Origin: Agreia sp. PsM10 | GTDB taxonomy: Bacteria > Actinomycetota > Actinomycetes > Actinomycetales > Microbacteriaceae | Assembly (NCBI RefSeq): GCF_030433855.1 | Contig: NZ_JARUXC010000003.1 | Location: forward strand, 62,001-126,000 | Direction: 5' to 3' | Length of the DNA stretch: 64,000 nucleotides | In this document: positions 33,541 to 42,025 of the stretch, one piece after another | Numbering within the stretch: the stretch's first letter is position 1 | Layout of the letters: each line of letters starts with the position of its first letter | The notes under the pieces: generated by a model | The model's database searches: none | Told to the model about the DNA's origin: nothing | The model's input: only the letters and a program-made list of their open reading frames with translations | Program-made: the position numbers and the translations under genes

Positions 33541-34230
33541 ATGTTCTACTGGATCATGAAGAACCTGATCGCCGGGCCGATCGTGCTCACGATCTTCCGC
33601 CCCTGGATTCGCGGGCTCGAGAACGTGCCCCACACCGGCGGTGCCATCCTCGCGAGCAACCACCTGTCGTTCATCGACTCGGTGATCCTGCCGCTGGTGC
33701 TCTCGCGGCGCGTGTCGTTCCTCGCCAAGAGCGACTACTTCACAGGCAAGGGCATCAAGGGATGGCTGGTGCGGGGCTTCTTCCTCGCCACGGGCCAGCT
33801 GCCGATCGATCGATCGGGCGGCAAGGCATCGGAGGCATCGCTGAACACGGGCCTGGGCGTACTCGGCCGCGGCGACCTGCTGGGCATCTACCCCGAGGGC
33901 ACGCGCAGCCCCGACGCCAAGATGTACCGGGGTCGCACCGGTGTCGCTCGCATGGTCCTCGAAGCCGGGGTCCCTGTCATCCCCGTGGCGATGATCGACA
34001 CGCACAAGGTGATGGCCATCGGCACGAAGGTGCCCAAGATCAGGCGAGTTGGCGTCATCATTGGCGAGCCGCTAGATTTCTCTAGGTTCGAGGGATTGGA
34101 ATCCGACCGATTCATCCTCCGAAGCGTCACCGATGAGATCATGTACGAACTGCAGCGGCTCTCGGGCCAGGAATACGCAGACGTCTACGCGACTTCGGTA
34201 AAGGAGAAACGGGCGAGCGTCGCCCGTTGA
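33541..34230 (+). CDS. 1-acyl-sn-glycerol-3-phosphate acyltransferase (PlsC-like)
   Basis: 229 residues. The acyltransferase motif I is SNHLSFIDS (NHxxxxD) and motif III is YPEGTRSPD. A hydrophobic N-terminus (IMKNLIAGPIVLTIF) suggests membrane association. It probably transfers an acyl chain to lysophosphatidate in phospholipid synthesis. In M. tuberculosis an acyltransferase (Rv2182c) also lies near aroG and pknL, and the order here is comparable. Confidence 0.9.
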   Translation: MFYWIMKNLIAGPIVLTIFRPWIRGLENVPHTGGAILASNHLSFIDSVILPLVLSRRVSFLAKSDYFTGKGIKGWLVRGFFLATGQLPIDRSGGKASEASLNTGLGVLGRGDLLGIYPEGTRSPDAKMYRGRTGVARMVLEAGVPVIPVAMIDTHKVMAIGTKVPKIRRVGVIIGEPLDFSRFEGLESDRFILRSVTDEIMYELQRLSGQEYADVYATSVKEKRASVAR

Positions 34231-34294
34231 CGCGACCGGCCCCCGGGCACTCGGTTCGCGATCGCCGAAAAAGAAACAGATACGGAACCCGCAC

Positions 34295-35674
34295 GTGGTA
34301 GATCCAACCGAACTGGTCGTTCAAGCAGATGACTCTGTGATCGCCGGGTTGGACTATTGGCGCGAGCTGCCCGTGAAGCAGCAGCCGTCGTGGCCCGACA
34401 GCGTCGCCGTCGAGTCGGCGTCGTCGGAGATCGCCGGTCTCCCGCCGCTCGTCTTCGCGGGCGAGGTCGACAACCTGCGCGACCGGCTCGCCGTGGCGGC
34501 CCGAGGAGAGGCGTTCCTGCTCCAGGGCGGAGACTGCGCCGAGACCTTCTCCGGCGCGACGGCGGAGCAGATCCGTAACCGGGTCAAGACGGTGCTGCAG
34601 ATGGCTGTCGTGCTCACCTATGGCGCCTCGATGCCCGTCATCAAGATGGGGCGCATGGCCGGCCAGTTCGCCAAGCCGCGGTCGAGCGACACCGAGACCC
34701 GGGGCTCCGTCACGCTCCCCGCCTACCGTGGCGACATCGTCAACGGCTACGACTTCACGCCGGAGTCGCGCGAGGCCGACCCTCGCCGGCTCGTGCAGGG
34801 CTACCACACGGCCGCGTCGACGCTGAACCTCATCCGCGCCTTCACGCAGGGCGGCTTCGCCGACCTCCGCCAGGTGCACGACTGGAACAAGGGCTTCACG
34901 TCGAACCCGGCGAACGTCAGGTACGAGCACCTGGCTCGGGAGATCGACCGTGCCGTCAAGTTCATGATCGCGTGCGGCGCGGACTTCGAGGCGTTGAAGC
35001 GCACCGAGTTCTTCGTCAGCCACGAGGCGCTGCTCTTCGACTACGAGCGGCCCATGACGCGCATCGACTCGCGAACGGGCACCCCGTACAACACGTCGAG
35101 CCACTTCCTCTGGATCGGCGAGCGCACCCGCGACCTCGACGGCGCACACGTCGACTTCCTGAGCCGCGTGCGCAACCCGATCGGCGTGAAGCTCGGGCCG
35201 ACGACGACGGGCGACGACATGCTTCGTCTCATCGACAAGCTCGACCCGAACCGCGAGCCCGGCCGCCTCACCTTCATCACGCGCATGGGCGCGGGCAAGA
35301 TCCGCGACGCGCTGCCGCCCCTGCTCGAAACGATCAAGTCGGCCGACGCGGTGCCCCTGTGGGTCACCGATCCCATGCACGGCAACGGCCTGACGACTCC
35401 GACCGGCTACAAGACGCGTCGCTTCGACGACGTCGTCGACGAGGTCAAGGGCTTCTTCGAGGCTCATCGTGCCGCGGGCACCCACCCGGGCGGCATCCAC
35501 GTGGAGCTCACGGGTGACGACGTCACGGAGTGCCTCGGCGGCTCGGAGCACATCGACGAGGCCGACCTGGCGACGCGCTACGAGTCGCTCTGCGATCCCC
35601 GCCTCAACCACATGCAGTCGCTCGAACTGGCATTCCTGGTGGCCGAGGAACTGGGAGAAGTGCGCCGGGCCTGA
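34295..35674 (+). CDS. aroG: Class II DAHP synthase (shikimate pathway, first step)
   Basis: 459 residues, GTG start at 34295. Class II 3-deoxy-D-arabino-heptulosonate-7-phosphate synthase: LPPLVFAGEVDNLRDRLA, FLLQGGDCAETFSGATAEQ, GRMAGQFAKPRSSDTE, GTPYNTSSHFLWIGERTRD, WVTDPMHGNGLT and HVELTGDDVTECLGGS. It condenses phosphoenolpyruvate with erythrose 4-phosphate. The syntenic neighbour in mycobacteria is pknL, as here. Ends at the strong hairpin at 35694. Confidence 0.96.
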   Translation: MVDPTELVVQADDSVIAGLDYWRELPVKQQPSWPDSVAVESASSEIAGLPPLVFAGEVDNLRDRLAVAARGEAFLLQGGDCAETFSGATAEQIRNRVKTVLQMAVVLTYGASMPVIKMGRMAGQFAKPRSSDTETRGSVTLPAYRGDIVNGYDFTPESREADPRRLVQGYHTAASTLNLIRAFTQGGFADLRQVHDWNKGFTSNPANVRYEHLAREIDRAVKFMIACGADFEALKRTEFFVSHEALLFDYERPMTRIDSRTGTPYNTSSHFLWIGERTRDLDGAHVDFLSRVRNPIGVKLGPTTTGDDMLRLIDKLDPNREPGRLTFITRMGAGKIRDALPPLLETIKSADAVPLWVTDPMHGNGLTTPTGYKTRRFDDVVDEVKGFFEAHRAAGTHPGGIHVELTGDDVTECLGGSEHIDEADLATRYESLCDPRLNHMQSLELAFLVAEELGEVRRA

Positions 35675-35693
35675 CACTCGCTGATCGTCCGAC

Positions 35694-35732
35694 GAGAGAG
35701 CCCCGAACGCCCCGTGCGTTCGGGGCTCTCTC
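35694..35732. terminator. Strong hairpin between aroG and the PASTA kinase gene
   Basis: Perfect 17-bp stem GAGAGAGCCCCGAACGC / GCGTTCGGGGCTCTCTC with a 5-base loop, between two convergent genes. Probably a bidirectional terminator; there is only a weak T run after it. Confidence 0.8.
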
Positions 35733-35753
35733 GTTGCTTCCCGGTGCTCGCGC

Positions 35754-37739
35754 CTAGAAGCTGACGCTGACCGTGACCTTGGATCCGCGCGGCACGCTCG
35801 TTCCCGCGACCGGGTTGGTGGCCGTCACGGTCACGAGCCCGGGAACGATGTCGGCGCCAGCGGGGTAGCTGAGGTCGAATCCGGCCGCCTCGAGGATGGG
35901 TTTGGCCTCGGACCACGACAGCTTGACGACATCCGGCACCTCGACAGGCTCGGGACCCCGGGAGACCTGCAACGACATCGTGTCGCCGGGTCGCACGGTA
36001 TCGGCCGGCGCGATCGCCTGGATCACGAGTCCTTCTTCGACAGAATCGCTGTAGACCTGTTCGCCCGCCGCAGCCGACAGTCCGACGGCCTGCAGGGTGG
36101 CGGTCGCCTCGTCGACGCTCTGGCCTGATACATCGGGGATGGCGCCCGCAGAGACGAGGAACGAGACGGGCTGCGCCTCGCCGTACAGTACGCCCTCAGT
36201 GGATCCGTCGACGGCCAGGCTCGCGCCGTCGGCGCCGTAGGCGTCGAGCACGGTTCCCGCAGCCGTATCGCCCGAGAACACCTGCGACGTGCTGCCGACC
36301 GTGAATTTGGCCTGTTCGAGGGCCTGCTGCGCCGCCGCCTGGTCGGCGCCGATCAACTGCGGGAGCGGCAGTTGCGCCGGGCCGGTCGACACGAACAGGG
36401 TGACGTTCGAGTCGCGCGCGACATGCGCGCCCGAGGTGGGGTCGGTTCCGACGACCGTTCCGACGGGCACCGTGACGCTCGACTGATCGGCCCGAGTGAC
36501 CACGACGCCGAGCTCCTCGAGTGCCGCCTGCGCGGCATCAGGAGCCTGACCTGCGACTTCGGGGATCGTAAGCTGGGCGCCCGGGCCGATGCCGAAATAC
36601 CATCCCGTGCCTCCGGCGAGCGCCACGAGGAGGACGATGATCCCCGCAATCCAGAATCCGCGTCGGCGACGCACCGCGGCCGAGGCCTTCAGTCGATCGG
36701 ACGGTGCGGAGGGCGCGACGCTGCGGGTCGTCGCGGGGGGCGCCTGCTGAGGAAGGGGTGCCCGCGTGGGGGCGGTCAACGCCGAGGTGAGCCCGGTGTT
36801 GCGGAAGGCCTGGGTCTGGGCGGAGGCGACCTCCGGGCTGAGCGCGGCGGGCATGACCACGGTGCGCTGCACCCCTGTGGTTGCCGCCTGCGTGGCCGAC
36901 ATCGTCTGTTCGGTGAGTCGAAGCTGTTCGAGCATGGCGCGGCCGTCGGTCGGTCGGTCGACCGGGTTCTTGGCCGTGGCCCAGAGAACGAGCTCGTCGA
37001 GGTCGCGAGGAACGGACGGGTTGACGGCACTCGGTCTCGGCACCTGGTCGTTGGCATGCTGGAACGCGATCTGCATGGGCTGGTCGCCGACGAACGGCTG
37101 CGCCCCTGTGAGCATCTCGTACATCATGATGCCGGCCGCGTAGATGTCGCTGCGGGCGTCGGCCGTGCCACGCGTGAGGAGTTCGGGGGAGAGGTACGCG
37201 ATGGTGCCGAGCAGCGCCTGACCCGTGGCCGTGTTGGCCGACGTGGCCCTCGAGAGCCCGAAATCGCCGATCTTGATGCGGCCGTCGTCGGCGAGGAGAA
37301 CATTCTCCGGCTTCAGGTCACGGTGCACGATGCCGGCCTTGTGAGCCGCGGCGAGGCCGCCGAGGACCGCGTCCATGATGTCGAGGGTCTGCTCGGTGGT
37401 GAGCGTTCCATAGTCTTTGAGCAGGTCGCGCAGGGTCATGCCCGGCAGGTATTCCATGACGAGGTAGGCCATGTCGGAGTCCTGGCCCTGGTCGAACACG
37501 TTGACCACGTTGGGGTGGGCCAGTCGGGCCGCCGAGCGCGCCTCCTGGACGAAGCGCTCCTTGAAGTTGGATTCGTCGGCGAGGTGACCGTGCATGATCT
37601 TGATCGCCACGCGGCGTTCGAGCCGCAGGTCGGTCGCCAGATAGACCGTGGCCATGCCGCCACGGGCGATACGCGCCCGCACCTGGTACCGACCGTCGAT
37701 GAGACGTCCGATCATAGGGTCAGTGGGCGCTGTGGTCAC
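35754..37739 (-). CDS. PASTA-domain Ser/Thr protein kinase (PknL-like)
   Basis: 661 residues, GTG start at 37739. Kinase domain at residues 17-280: IARGGMATVYLA, RRVAIKIM (K47), HRDLKPEN (139-146) and DFG (159-161). A linker leads to one membrane segment (GFWIAGIIVLLVALAGGTGW, about 360-382) and four PASTA repeats, with IPDVSGQSVDEATATLQAVG and VPDVVKLSWSEAKPILEAAG the clearest. The domains bind muropeptide ends outside the cell. Gene order with aroG, an Rv2175c-like protein and a polyprenyl synthase matches pknL, whose substrate in M. tuberculosis is Rv2175c. Confidence 0.93.
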   Translation of the reverse strand: MTTAPTDPMIGRLIDGRYQVRARIARGGMATVYLATDLRLERRVAIKIMHGHLADESNFKERFVQEARSAARLAHPNVVNVFDQGQDSDMAYLVMEYLPGMTLRDLLKDYGTLTTEQTLDIMDAVLGGLAAAHKAGIVHRDLKPENVLLADDGRIKIGDFGLSRATSANTATGQALLGTIAYLSPELLTRGTADARSDIYAAGIMMYEMLTGAQPFVGDQPMQIAFQHANDQVPRPSAVNPSVPRDLDELVLWATAKNPVDRPTDGRAMLEQLRLTEQTMSATQAATTGVQRTVVMPAALSPEVASAQTQAFRNTGLTSALTAPTRAPLPQQAPPATTRSVAPSAPSDRLKASAAVRRRRGFWIAGIIVLLVALAGGTGWYFGIGPGAQLTIPEVAGQAPDAAQAALEELGVVVTRADQSSVTVPVGTVVGTDPTSGAHVARDSNVTLFVSTGPAQLPLPQLIGADQAAAQQALEQAKFTVGSTSQVFSGDTAAGTVLDAYGADGASLAVDGSTEGVLYGEAQPVSFLVSAGAIPDVSGQSVDEATATLQAVGLSAAAGEQVYSDSVEEGLVIQAIAPADTVRPGDTMSLQVSRGPEPVEVPDVVKLSWSEAKPILEAAGFDLSYPAGADIVPGLVTVTATNPVAGTSVPRGSKVTVSVSF

Positions 37740-37819
37740 GAATGAAGTTTAGAGAGCGTCGGCTGTGGAAGCCGGGATAGACACCGCGAAGATGCCAGAC
37801 CCGCTGTTCGATCGTGCGC

Positions 37820-38191
37820 TCACGCCGACGGGGTGGGTCGACCGTCGGCCGTCTCGGCCGTCGGCCATTCGAGATCGTCGGGAATCGGATCGAGCCGGAT
37901 CAGCTGCCCGGGGAAGATCGGCGTCTTCCAGCTCAGGCCGTTCTGGGCGAGCACATGCGCCGTGGGGAGCCCGTGGCGGATCGCGATCTCGCTGACCGTA
38001 TCGCCGAGTTCCACCCGGTAGGAGGGCTCATCGACCGTGGTCGCAGGGGTGCGCTCGCGCCGACGGCTCGATGCCGTGGCGATCTTGGATGCCAGGATTC
38101 CGCCGAGCACGAAGGGCACAGCGACGAGAGCGAGGAGGGAACGAGGTCTGCCCGATCGCGCTTGACGGCCGCGGCTCGGTGACCTGGTCAT
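37820..38191 (-). CDS. Membrane-anchored LysM protein
   Basis: 123 residues. Basic start, one hydrophobic segment (LLALVAVPFVLGGILA, about 19-34), then a LysM domain: YRVELGDTVSEIAIRHGLPT, LAQNGLSWKTPIFPGQLIRL. LysM binds peptidoglycan glycan. It lies 80 bases upstream of the kinase gene in the same direction, so the two may be co-transcribed and both sense the wall. Divergent from the Rv2175c-like gene. Confidence 0.8.
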   Translation of the reverse strand: MTRSPSRGRQARSGRPRSLLALVAVPFVLGGILASKIATASSRRRERTPATTVDEPSYRVELGDTVSEIAIRHGLPTAHVLAQNGLSWKTPIFPGQLIRLDPIPDDLEWPTAETADGRPTPSA

Positions 38192-38355
38192 AGCGGCCGT
38201 GCACCTCGCAATTCTCGATCAATCCTCGTATCAAGATTTCCACGGATGCCGGCGGCCGTCAACGGTCTGGAGCCGCGGCGGGGCACGCGTCGGATAACGA
38301 TGCGATATCGACCGTGGGGTGCCGCGTCCGGCCCCGATCATGGCAGGCTGGGAAC

Positions 38356-38697
38356 GTGAGTGAAAACACCCCCGTAAGAACCTGGTTGACCATCCCCGAC
38401 GTGGCCGAATTGCTCGGCTCCACTCCCGGCCGAGTTCGCAAGCAGATCGAGGAGCACTCGCTGCTCGCCATCCGCCGCGACAAGGTGCTCGTCGTCCCCG
38501 AGGTCTTCCTGCGCGACGGCGAACCGCTGCCGGAGCTCAAGGGAACCATCATCGTGCTCCTCGACTCGGGTTTCTCTCCCGACGAATCGATGCAGTGGCT
38601 GCTCGAAGAGGAGGAGTCCCTCGGTGTCGCGCCGATCGACGCCCTCCTCGCGGGCCGCAAAGCCGAAGTGCGCCGGGTGGCGCAGGCACTCGCCTGA
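38356..38697 (+). CDS. Rv2175c-like winged-helix DNA-binding protein
   Basis: 113 residues from GTG 38356. Helix-turn-helix from residue about 8: TWLTIPDVAELLGSTPGRVR, KQIEEHSLLAIRRDKVLVVP; then LPELKGTIIVLLDSGFSPDE and a C-terminal helix. This is the length and order of Rv2175c, a DNA-binding protein phosphorylated by PknL in M. tuberculosis. The kinase gene is two genes away on the other strand, so the partnership is plausible. The phosphorylated threonine of Rv2175c is near its N-terminus; here the N-terminus reads SENTPVRTW, which contains threonines. Confidence 0.85.
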   Translation: MSENTPVRTWLTIPDVAELLGSTPGRVRKQIEEHSLLAIRRDKVLVVPEVFLRDGEPLPELKGTIIVLLDSGFSPDESMQWLLEEEESLGVAPIDALLAGRKAEVRRVAQALA

Positions 38698-38718
38698 TCG
38701 AGTCGCCGGTCGTGCCGC

Positions 38719-39810
38719 TCAGGCCGATCTGTCGGTGAGCAGGCGCGCCAGTTCTTCTAGATCGGCAACGGCCTGCGGCTCCAGTTCCGCGGAACGCAGC
38801 GCACGGATGGCGTCTCTCGTGTACGACTCGATGGATCGCTCCGCGCTCTCGAGTGCGCCGCTGGATTCGATCTGCCGCTGAAGATCGGCGATGGCGCCGT
38901 CGTCGAGCCCGGAGTCGCCGAGAGCCTGATCGAAGGCGGCTCGCCGGCTCTCGCTCATGCCCTGGCGTGCGAGGGCGACCAGAACGGTGCGCTTTCCCTC
39001 GCGCAGATCGTCGCCGGCGGGCTTTCCGGTGACCGCCGCATCGCCGAACACGCCGAGCACATCGTCTCGCAGTTGGAATGCGAGACCGAGGGGCAGGCCG
39101 AAGCGGCGGAGCGAATCGACCTGGTCCGATGAGGCTCCGGCCACGAGGGCTCCCAGGGCGAGGGGTGCCTCGACGCTGTACTTCGCCGATTTGAAGGTCA
39201 TCACCCGCTCCGCTCGTCGGAGGGTCTCCGACTCGGGGACGGTCGGCCAGGCGTTCTCCTCGAGGATGTCGAGATACTGGCCCACGGTGACCTCGGTGCG
39301 CATGCGATTGAATTCGGCCCGTGTCGACCGGGCGCGCTGCCTGTCGTCGAGCAGGTCGAGGGCCGAGTCGACGAGTTCGTCGCTCCAGCCCAGCAGCAGG
39401 TCTCCGTGGAGTATCGCCCCTGCGCGACCGAAGGTGTCTGCTCGACCGGCGAAGCCGCCCTCCGAGTGCACCGAGGCGAACCGGATGTGCGTGGCCGGCA
39501 TGCCCCGACGGGTGTCTGAATTGTCGATGATGTCGTCGTGCACGAGGGCCGCGGCGTGGAACACCTCGAGCGCCGCGGAGAGCGTCAGCACGGCCCGCTC
39601 CTCATCGGGTTCGGAGCCCGTCGAGGTCGCCTGCCACCCTGCTATGCAGAACCGGGCCCGAAAGCGCTTGCCGCCGCTGAGAAGATACCGGGAGAAATTC
39701 GCGAACACGGCCGCATCGTCTGCGATAGCAGCGAGAATAGGATCACGAGACGCGAGAAATTCGGCGATTTCGGTGTCGACCTGGCTGACCAGGTGCGTGC
39801 TTTGTGTCAC
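38719..39810 (-). CDS. Polyprenyl (geranylgeranyl-type) diphosphate synthase
   Basis: 363 residues of the trans-isoprenyl synthase family. First Asp-rich motif ALVHDDIIDNSDTRRGMPA, second motif FQLRDDVLGVFGDAAVTGKP. GKRFRARF near the N-terminus and KSAKYSVEAPLALGAL are typical. It makes a C20 or longer prenyl diphosphate for carotenoids, quinones or lipid carriers; product length cannot be read with certainty. Homologue of IdsA2-type enzymes next to pknL. Convergent with the Rv2175c-like gene, leaving 21 bases. Confidence 0.92.
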   Translation of the reverse strand: MTQSTHLVSQVDTEIAEFLASRDPILAAIADDAAVFANFSRYLLSGGKRFRARFCIAGWQATSTGSEPDEERAVLTLSAALEVFHAAALVHDDIIDNSDTRRGMPATHIRFASVHSEGGFAGRADTFGRAGAILHGDLLLGWSDELVDSALDLLDDRQRARSTRAEFNRMRTEVTVGQYLDILEENAWPTVPESETLRRAERVMTFKSAKYSVEAPLALGALVAGASSDQVDSLRRFGLPLGLAFQLRDDVLGVFGDAAVTGKPAGDDLREGKRTVLVALARQGMSESRRAAFDQALGDSGLDDGAIADLQRQIESSGALESAERSIESYTRDAIRALRSAELEPQAVADLEELARLLTDRSA

Positions 39811-39888
39811 GCGCCTAGCCTAGCCAGATGCAGCGCACTACAATCGCTTCAAGTACGACGCGTGTGACCGAGCCTGAGGTGAATTAGG

Positions 39889-40272
39889 ATGCCGCTTTCC
39901 GAGCAGGAGCAGAAGCTTCTAGATGAGATGGAGCGCAGTCTCTATCACAACGATGCCGATTTCGTGTCGGCGGTCAATGCCGGCAGAGGAAAGCTGAACT
40001 ACGGCGCCCTCGTGCTGGGAATCCTCCTCGCGGTCGTCGGACTCGTCGTCGTGATCGTGGGCGTGATCACCCACCTTCTGATCGTCGGGCTCCTCGGCTT
40101 CGTCGCCATGTTCGCCGGCGTGCTCCTGGCGCTCCGGCCGTCCAAATCGGCCGTCGGCCGTCCCGTCTCCGGGCCGCGCACTGCAGCGTCGCCGAGCGGG
40201 GCCGCATCCAAGACCAATCTCATGGACCGACTCAACGAGCGCTGGGACAAGCGCCAGGATCGCGAGGAGTAG
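39889..40272 (+). CDS. DUF3040 membrane protein
   Basis: 127 residues. PLSEQEQKLLDEMERSLYHN at the start is the DUF3040 signature. Two hydrophobic segments follow (GALVLGILLAVVGLVVVIVG and LLIVGLLGFVAMFAGVLLAL), then a basic tail ending ERWDKRQDREE. Function unknown; the gene is commonly found just before mraZ in actinobacteria, as here. Divergent from the polyprenyl synthase. Ends at the terminator at 40310. Confidence 0.9.
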   Translation: MPLSEQEQKLLDEMERSLYHNDADFVSAVNAGRGKLNYGALVLGILLAVVGLVVVIVGVITHLLIVGLLGFVAMFAGVLLALRPSKSAVGRPVSGPRTAASPSGAASKTNLMDRLNERWDKRQDREE

Positions 40273-40281
40273 GCCCAGAGC

Positions 40282-40305
40282 CCACCCTCCTCCACCCACC
40301 TCCAC
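40282..40305 (-). repeat. Phased CCAC (GTGG on minus strand) repeat, 10-bp spacing
   Basis: CCAC at 40282, 40292 and 40302; read on the minus strand it is GTGG spaced exactly 10 bp, three times. The same spacing as the mraZ boxes at 40470 but in the opposite direction, directly before the terminator. Confidence 0.4.
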
Positions 40306-40309
40306 TTCA

Positions 40310-40340
40310 GGGGCCGACCTTCGGGTCGGCCCCTTTTTTT
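40310..40340 (+). terminator. Rho-independent terminator after DUF3040
   Basis: GGGGCCGACC-TTCG-GGTCGGCCCC, a 10-bp perfect stem with a UUCG tetraloop followed by seven T. Textbook intrinsic terminator, 37 bases after the DUF3040 stop. Confidence 0.93.
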
Positions 40341-40383
40341 GTCGCCATTGGACCATTCTTCGCCCCGGGTGCGACAATCTCCT

Positions 40384-40397
40384 CCATTTCCCTCCAC
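40384..40397 (-). repeat. Two more CCAY boxes 10 bp apart (inverse of mraZ boxes)
   Basis: CCAT at 40384 and CCAC at 40394, 10 bp apart, inside the mraZ promoter region. On the minus strand they read GTGGAGGGAAATGG. A weaker instance of the same periodic pattern. Confidence 0.35.
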
Positions 40398-40469
40398 CAA
40401 AAAAATCGGCGAGATTTAGGCGATCTGGGAATAAAAGTGATGGCTCGACCCGCCAATATCGTTGATTGG

Positions 40470-40499
40470 TGGTGTGAAGTGGAGTAACGTGGAGGAACA
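40470..40499 (+). promoter_or_regulatory. MraZ-type operator: three GTGG boxes at 10-bp spacing
   Basis: GTGG at 40470, 40480 and 40490 in three consecutive 10-base units (GTGGTGTGAA, GTGGAGTAAC, GTGGAGGAAC), 38 bases before the mraZ start. MraZ proteins bind direct repeats with a GTG/TGGG core at one helical turn, so this is the likely autoregulatory site. Confidence 0.7.
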
Positions 40500-40536
40500 C
40501 CCAACACCAGGCCGGCTTCGAGGGGGAGAAAGGACG

Positions 40537-40968
40537 ATGTTCCTTGGCACGTACGCTCCCAAACTCGACGACAAAGGTCGCATCATCCTTCCGGCGAAGT
40601 TCCGCGACGAACTCGAGGGCGGCGTCGTGCTGACCCGTGGGCAGGAGCACTGCGTCTACGTCTTCAGCTCCGCCGAGTTCGAAGAACTGCACAACAAGAT
40701 CCGCCAGGCACCCGTGACGAGCAAGCAGGCCCGCGACTACATGCGCGTCTTCCTCTCCGGAGCCGACGCGTCGGTCCCCGACAAGCAGAACCGCGTCAGC
40801 ATCCCGGCGCACCTGCGCAGCTACGCGGGTCTCGAGCGCGAGCTCGTTGTCATCGGCGCCGGCTCACGGGCCGAGATCTGGGACGCCGAAGCCTGGAACA
40901 CCTATCTGGCCGCCCAGGAGGCCGCGTTCTCCGAGACCGACGAGGAGGTGATTCCCGGCCTCTTCTAG
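40537..40968 (+). CDS. mraZ: Transcriptional regulator MraZ
   Basis: 143 residues from ATG 40537 with AGAAAGGACG upstream. Two SpoVT/AbrB-like MraZ domains: [20 protein letters not shown] at the start and [20 protein letters not shown] in the second half. MraZ forms a ring and binds repeated boxes upstream of its own gene to regulate the dcw cluster. Its candidate boxes are at 40470-40499. The frame is open further upstream but the MFLGTYAPK start is the conserved one. Confidence 0.95.
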   Translation: MFLGTYAPKLDDKGRIILPAKFRDELEGGVVLTRGQEHCVYVFSSAEFEELHNKIRQAPVTSKQARDYMRVFLSGADASVPDKQNRVSIPAHLRSYAGLERELVVIGAGSRAEIWDAEAWNTYLAAQEAAFSETDEEVIPGLF

Positions 40969-40999
40969 TCGTTCCGCGTGACTCCCACCCGTTCCTCGC

Positions 41000-41024
41000 C
41001 CTGGCACACTTCCCCGGTGCCAGG
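41000..41024. repeat. Inverted repeat between mraZ and rsmH
   Basis: CCTGGCAC-N9-GTGCCAGG, perfect 8-bp arms, 31-55 bases after the mraZ stop and about 45 before the rsmH ATG. Possible attenuator or processing stem separating the regulator from the cluster. Confidence 0.45.
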
Positions 41025-41068
41025 TCGGAATGGATGGGGATCAGGCAGAACGAACGGGTCGACACACC

Positions 41069-42025
41069 ATGGACGACGTCACACGAATCCACACCCCCGT
41101 CATGCTCGAGCGCTGCATCAGCGTGCTCGGGCCTGCGCTCGAACGGCCGGGCGCCGTGCTCGTCGATACGACGCTCGGGCTCGGCGGGCACGCTGAAGCC
41201 TTCCTCACACGGTTTCCCGAACTGACTCTGGTCGGGCTCGACCGCGATCTCCAGGCCCTCGCACTCGCCGAGGGGCGGCTGAAGCCGTTCGGCGATCGGG
41301 TGCACCTCGTGCACTGCGTGTACGACGAGATCGGTGAGGCCCTGCAGGGTCTCGACATCCCGTCGGTCGACGGCGTGCTGTTCGACCTCGGCGTCTCGAG
41401 CATGCAGCTCGATCGCGCCGAGCGCGGATTCGCCTACTCGAAAGACGCACCGCTCGACATGCGGATGGACCAGGACGCGCCCCTGACGGCCGAGATGATC
41501 CTCGCCGAGTACTCCGAGTCCGACCTCAGGCGCATCTTCCGCGACTACGGCGAAGAGAAGCTGGCCGACCGCTATGCCCGCCGTATCGTGCAGCGACGCG
41601 CCGAGCAGCCCCTGGTACGGTCCGCAGACCTCGTCGACCTCCTCCAGCAGGCGACCCCCGCCGCGCTCTCGCGCGCCGGCCATCCGGCCAAGCGGGTGTT
41701 CCAGGCGCTCCGCATCGAGGTGAACCAGGAACTGAGCGTGCTCGAACGCGCCATCCCCGCAGCCATCGGCGTGCTTCGCGTCGGGGGGCGAATCGTCGTC
41801 ATGTCGTACCAGTCGCTCGAAGACCGCATCGTCAAACGCGCCCTCCAGGCGCTGACCGTGTCGACGGCGCCTCCCGGACTCCCCGTGGAACTGCCCCAGC
41901 ACAAACCCGAGCTCTCCCTCCTCGTCCGCGGCGCCGAACTGGCGACCGACGAGGAGAAGGCCGAGAATCCCCGCGCCACCCCTGTCCGTTTCCGAGCTGC
42001 AGAGCGCATCAGGAGTGCATCATGA
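41069..42025 (+). CDS. rsmH: 16S rRNA m4C1402 methyltransferase RsmH
   Basis: 318 residues. Start at ATG 41069 is supported by the conserved [11 protein letters not shown]; an in-frame ATG at 41030 would add 13 unconserved residues. SAM-binding site: [37 protein letters not shown] and PLDMRMDQ are the signature, and [20 protein letters not shown] near the end. It methylates C1402 of 16S rRNA together with RsmI. The last four bases (ATGA) overlap the ftsL-like gene. Confidence 0.95.
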   Translation: MDDVTRIHTPVMLERCISVLGPALERPGAVLVDTTLGLGGHAEAFLTRFPELTLVGLDRDLQALALAEGRLKPFGDRVHLVHCVYDEIGEALQGLDIPSVDGVLFDLGVSSMQLDRAERGFAYSKDAPLDMRMDQDAPLTAEMILAEYSESDLRRIFRDYGEEKLADRYARRIVQRRAEQPLVRSADLVDLLQQATPAALSRAGHPAKRVFQALRIEVNQELSVLERAIPAAIGVLRVGGRIVVMSYQSLEDRIVKRALQALTVSTAPPGLPVELPQHKPELSLLVRGAELATDEEKAENPRATPVRFRAAERIRSAS

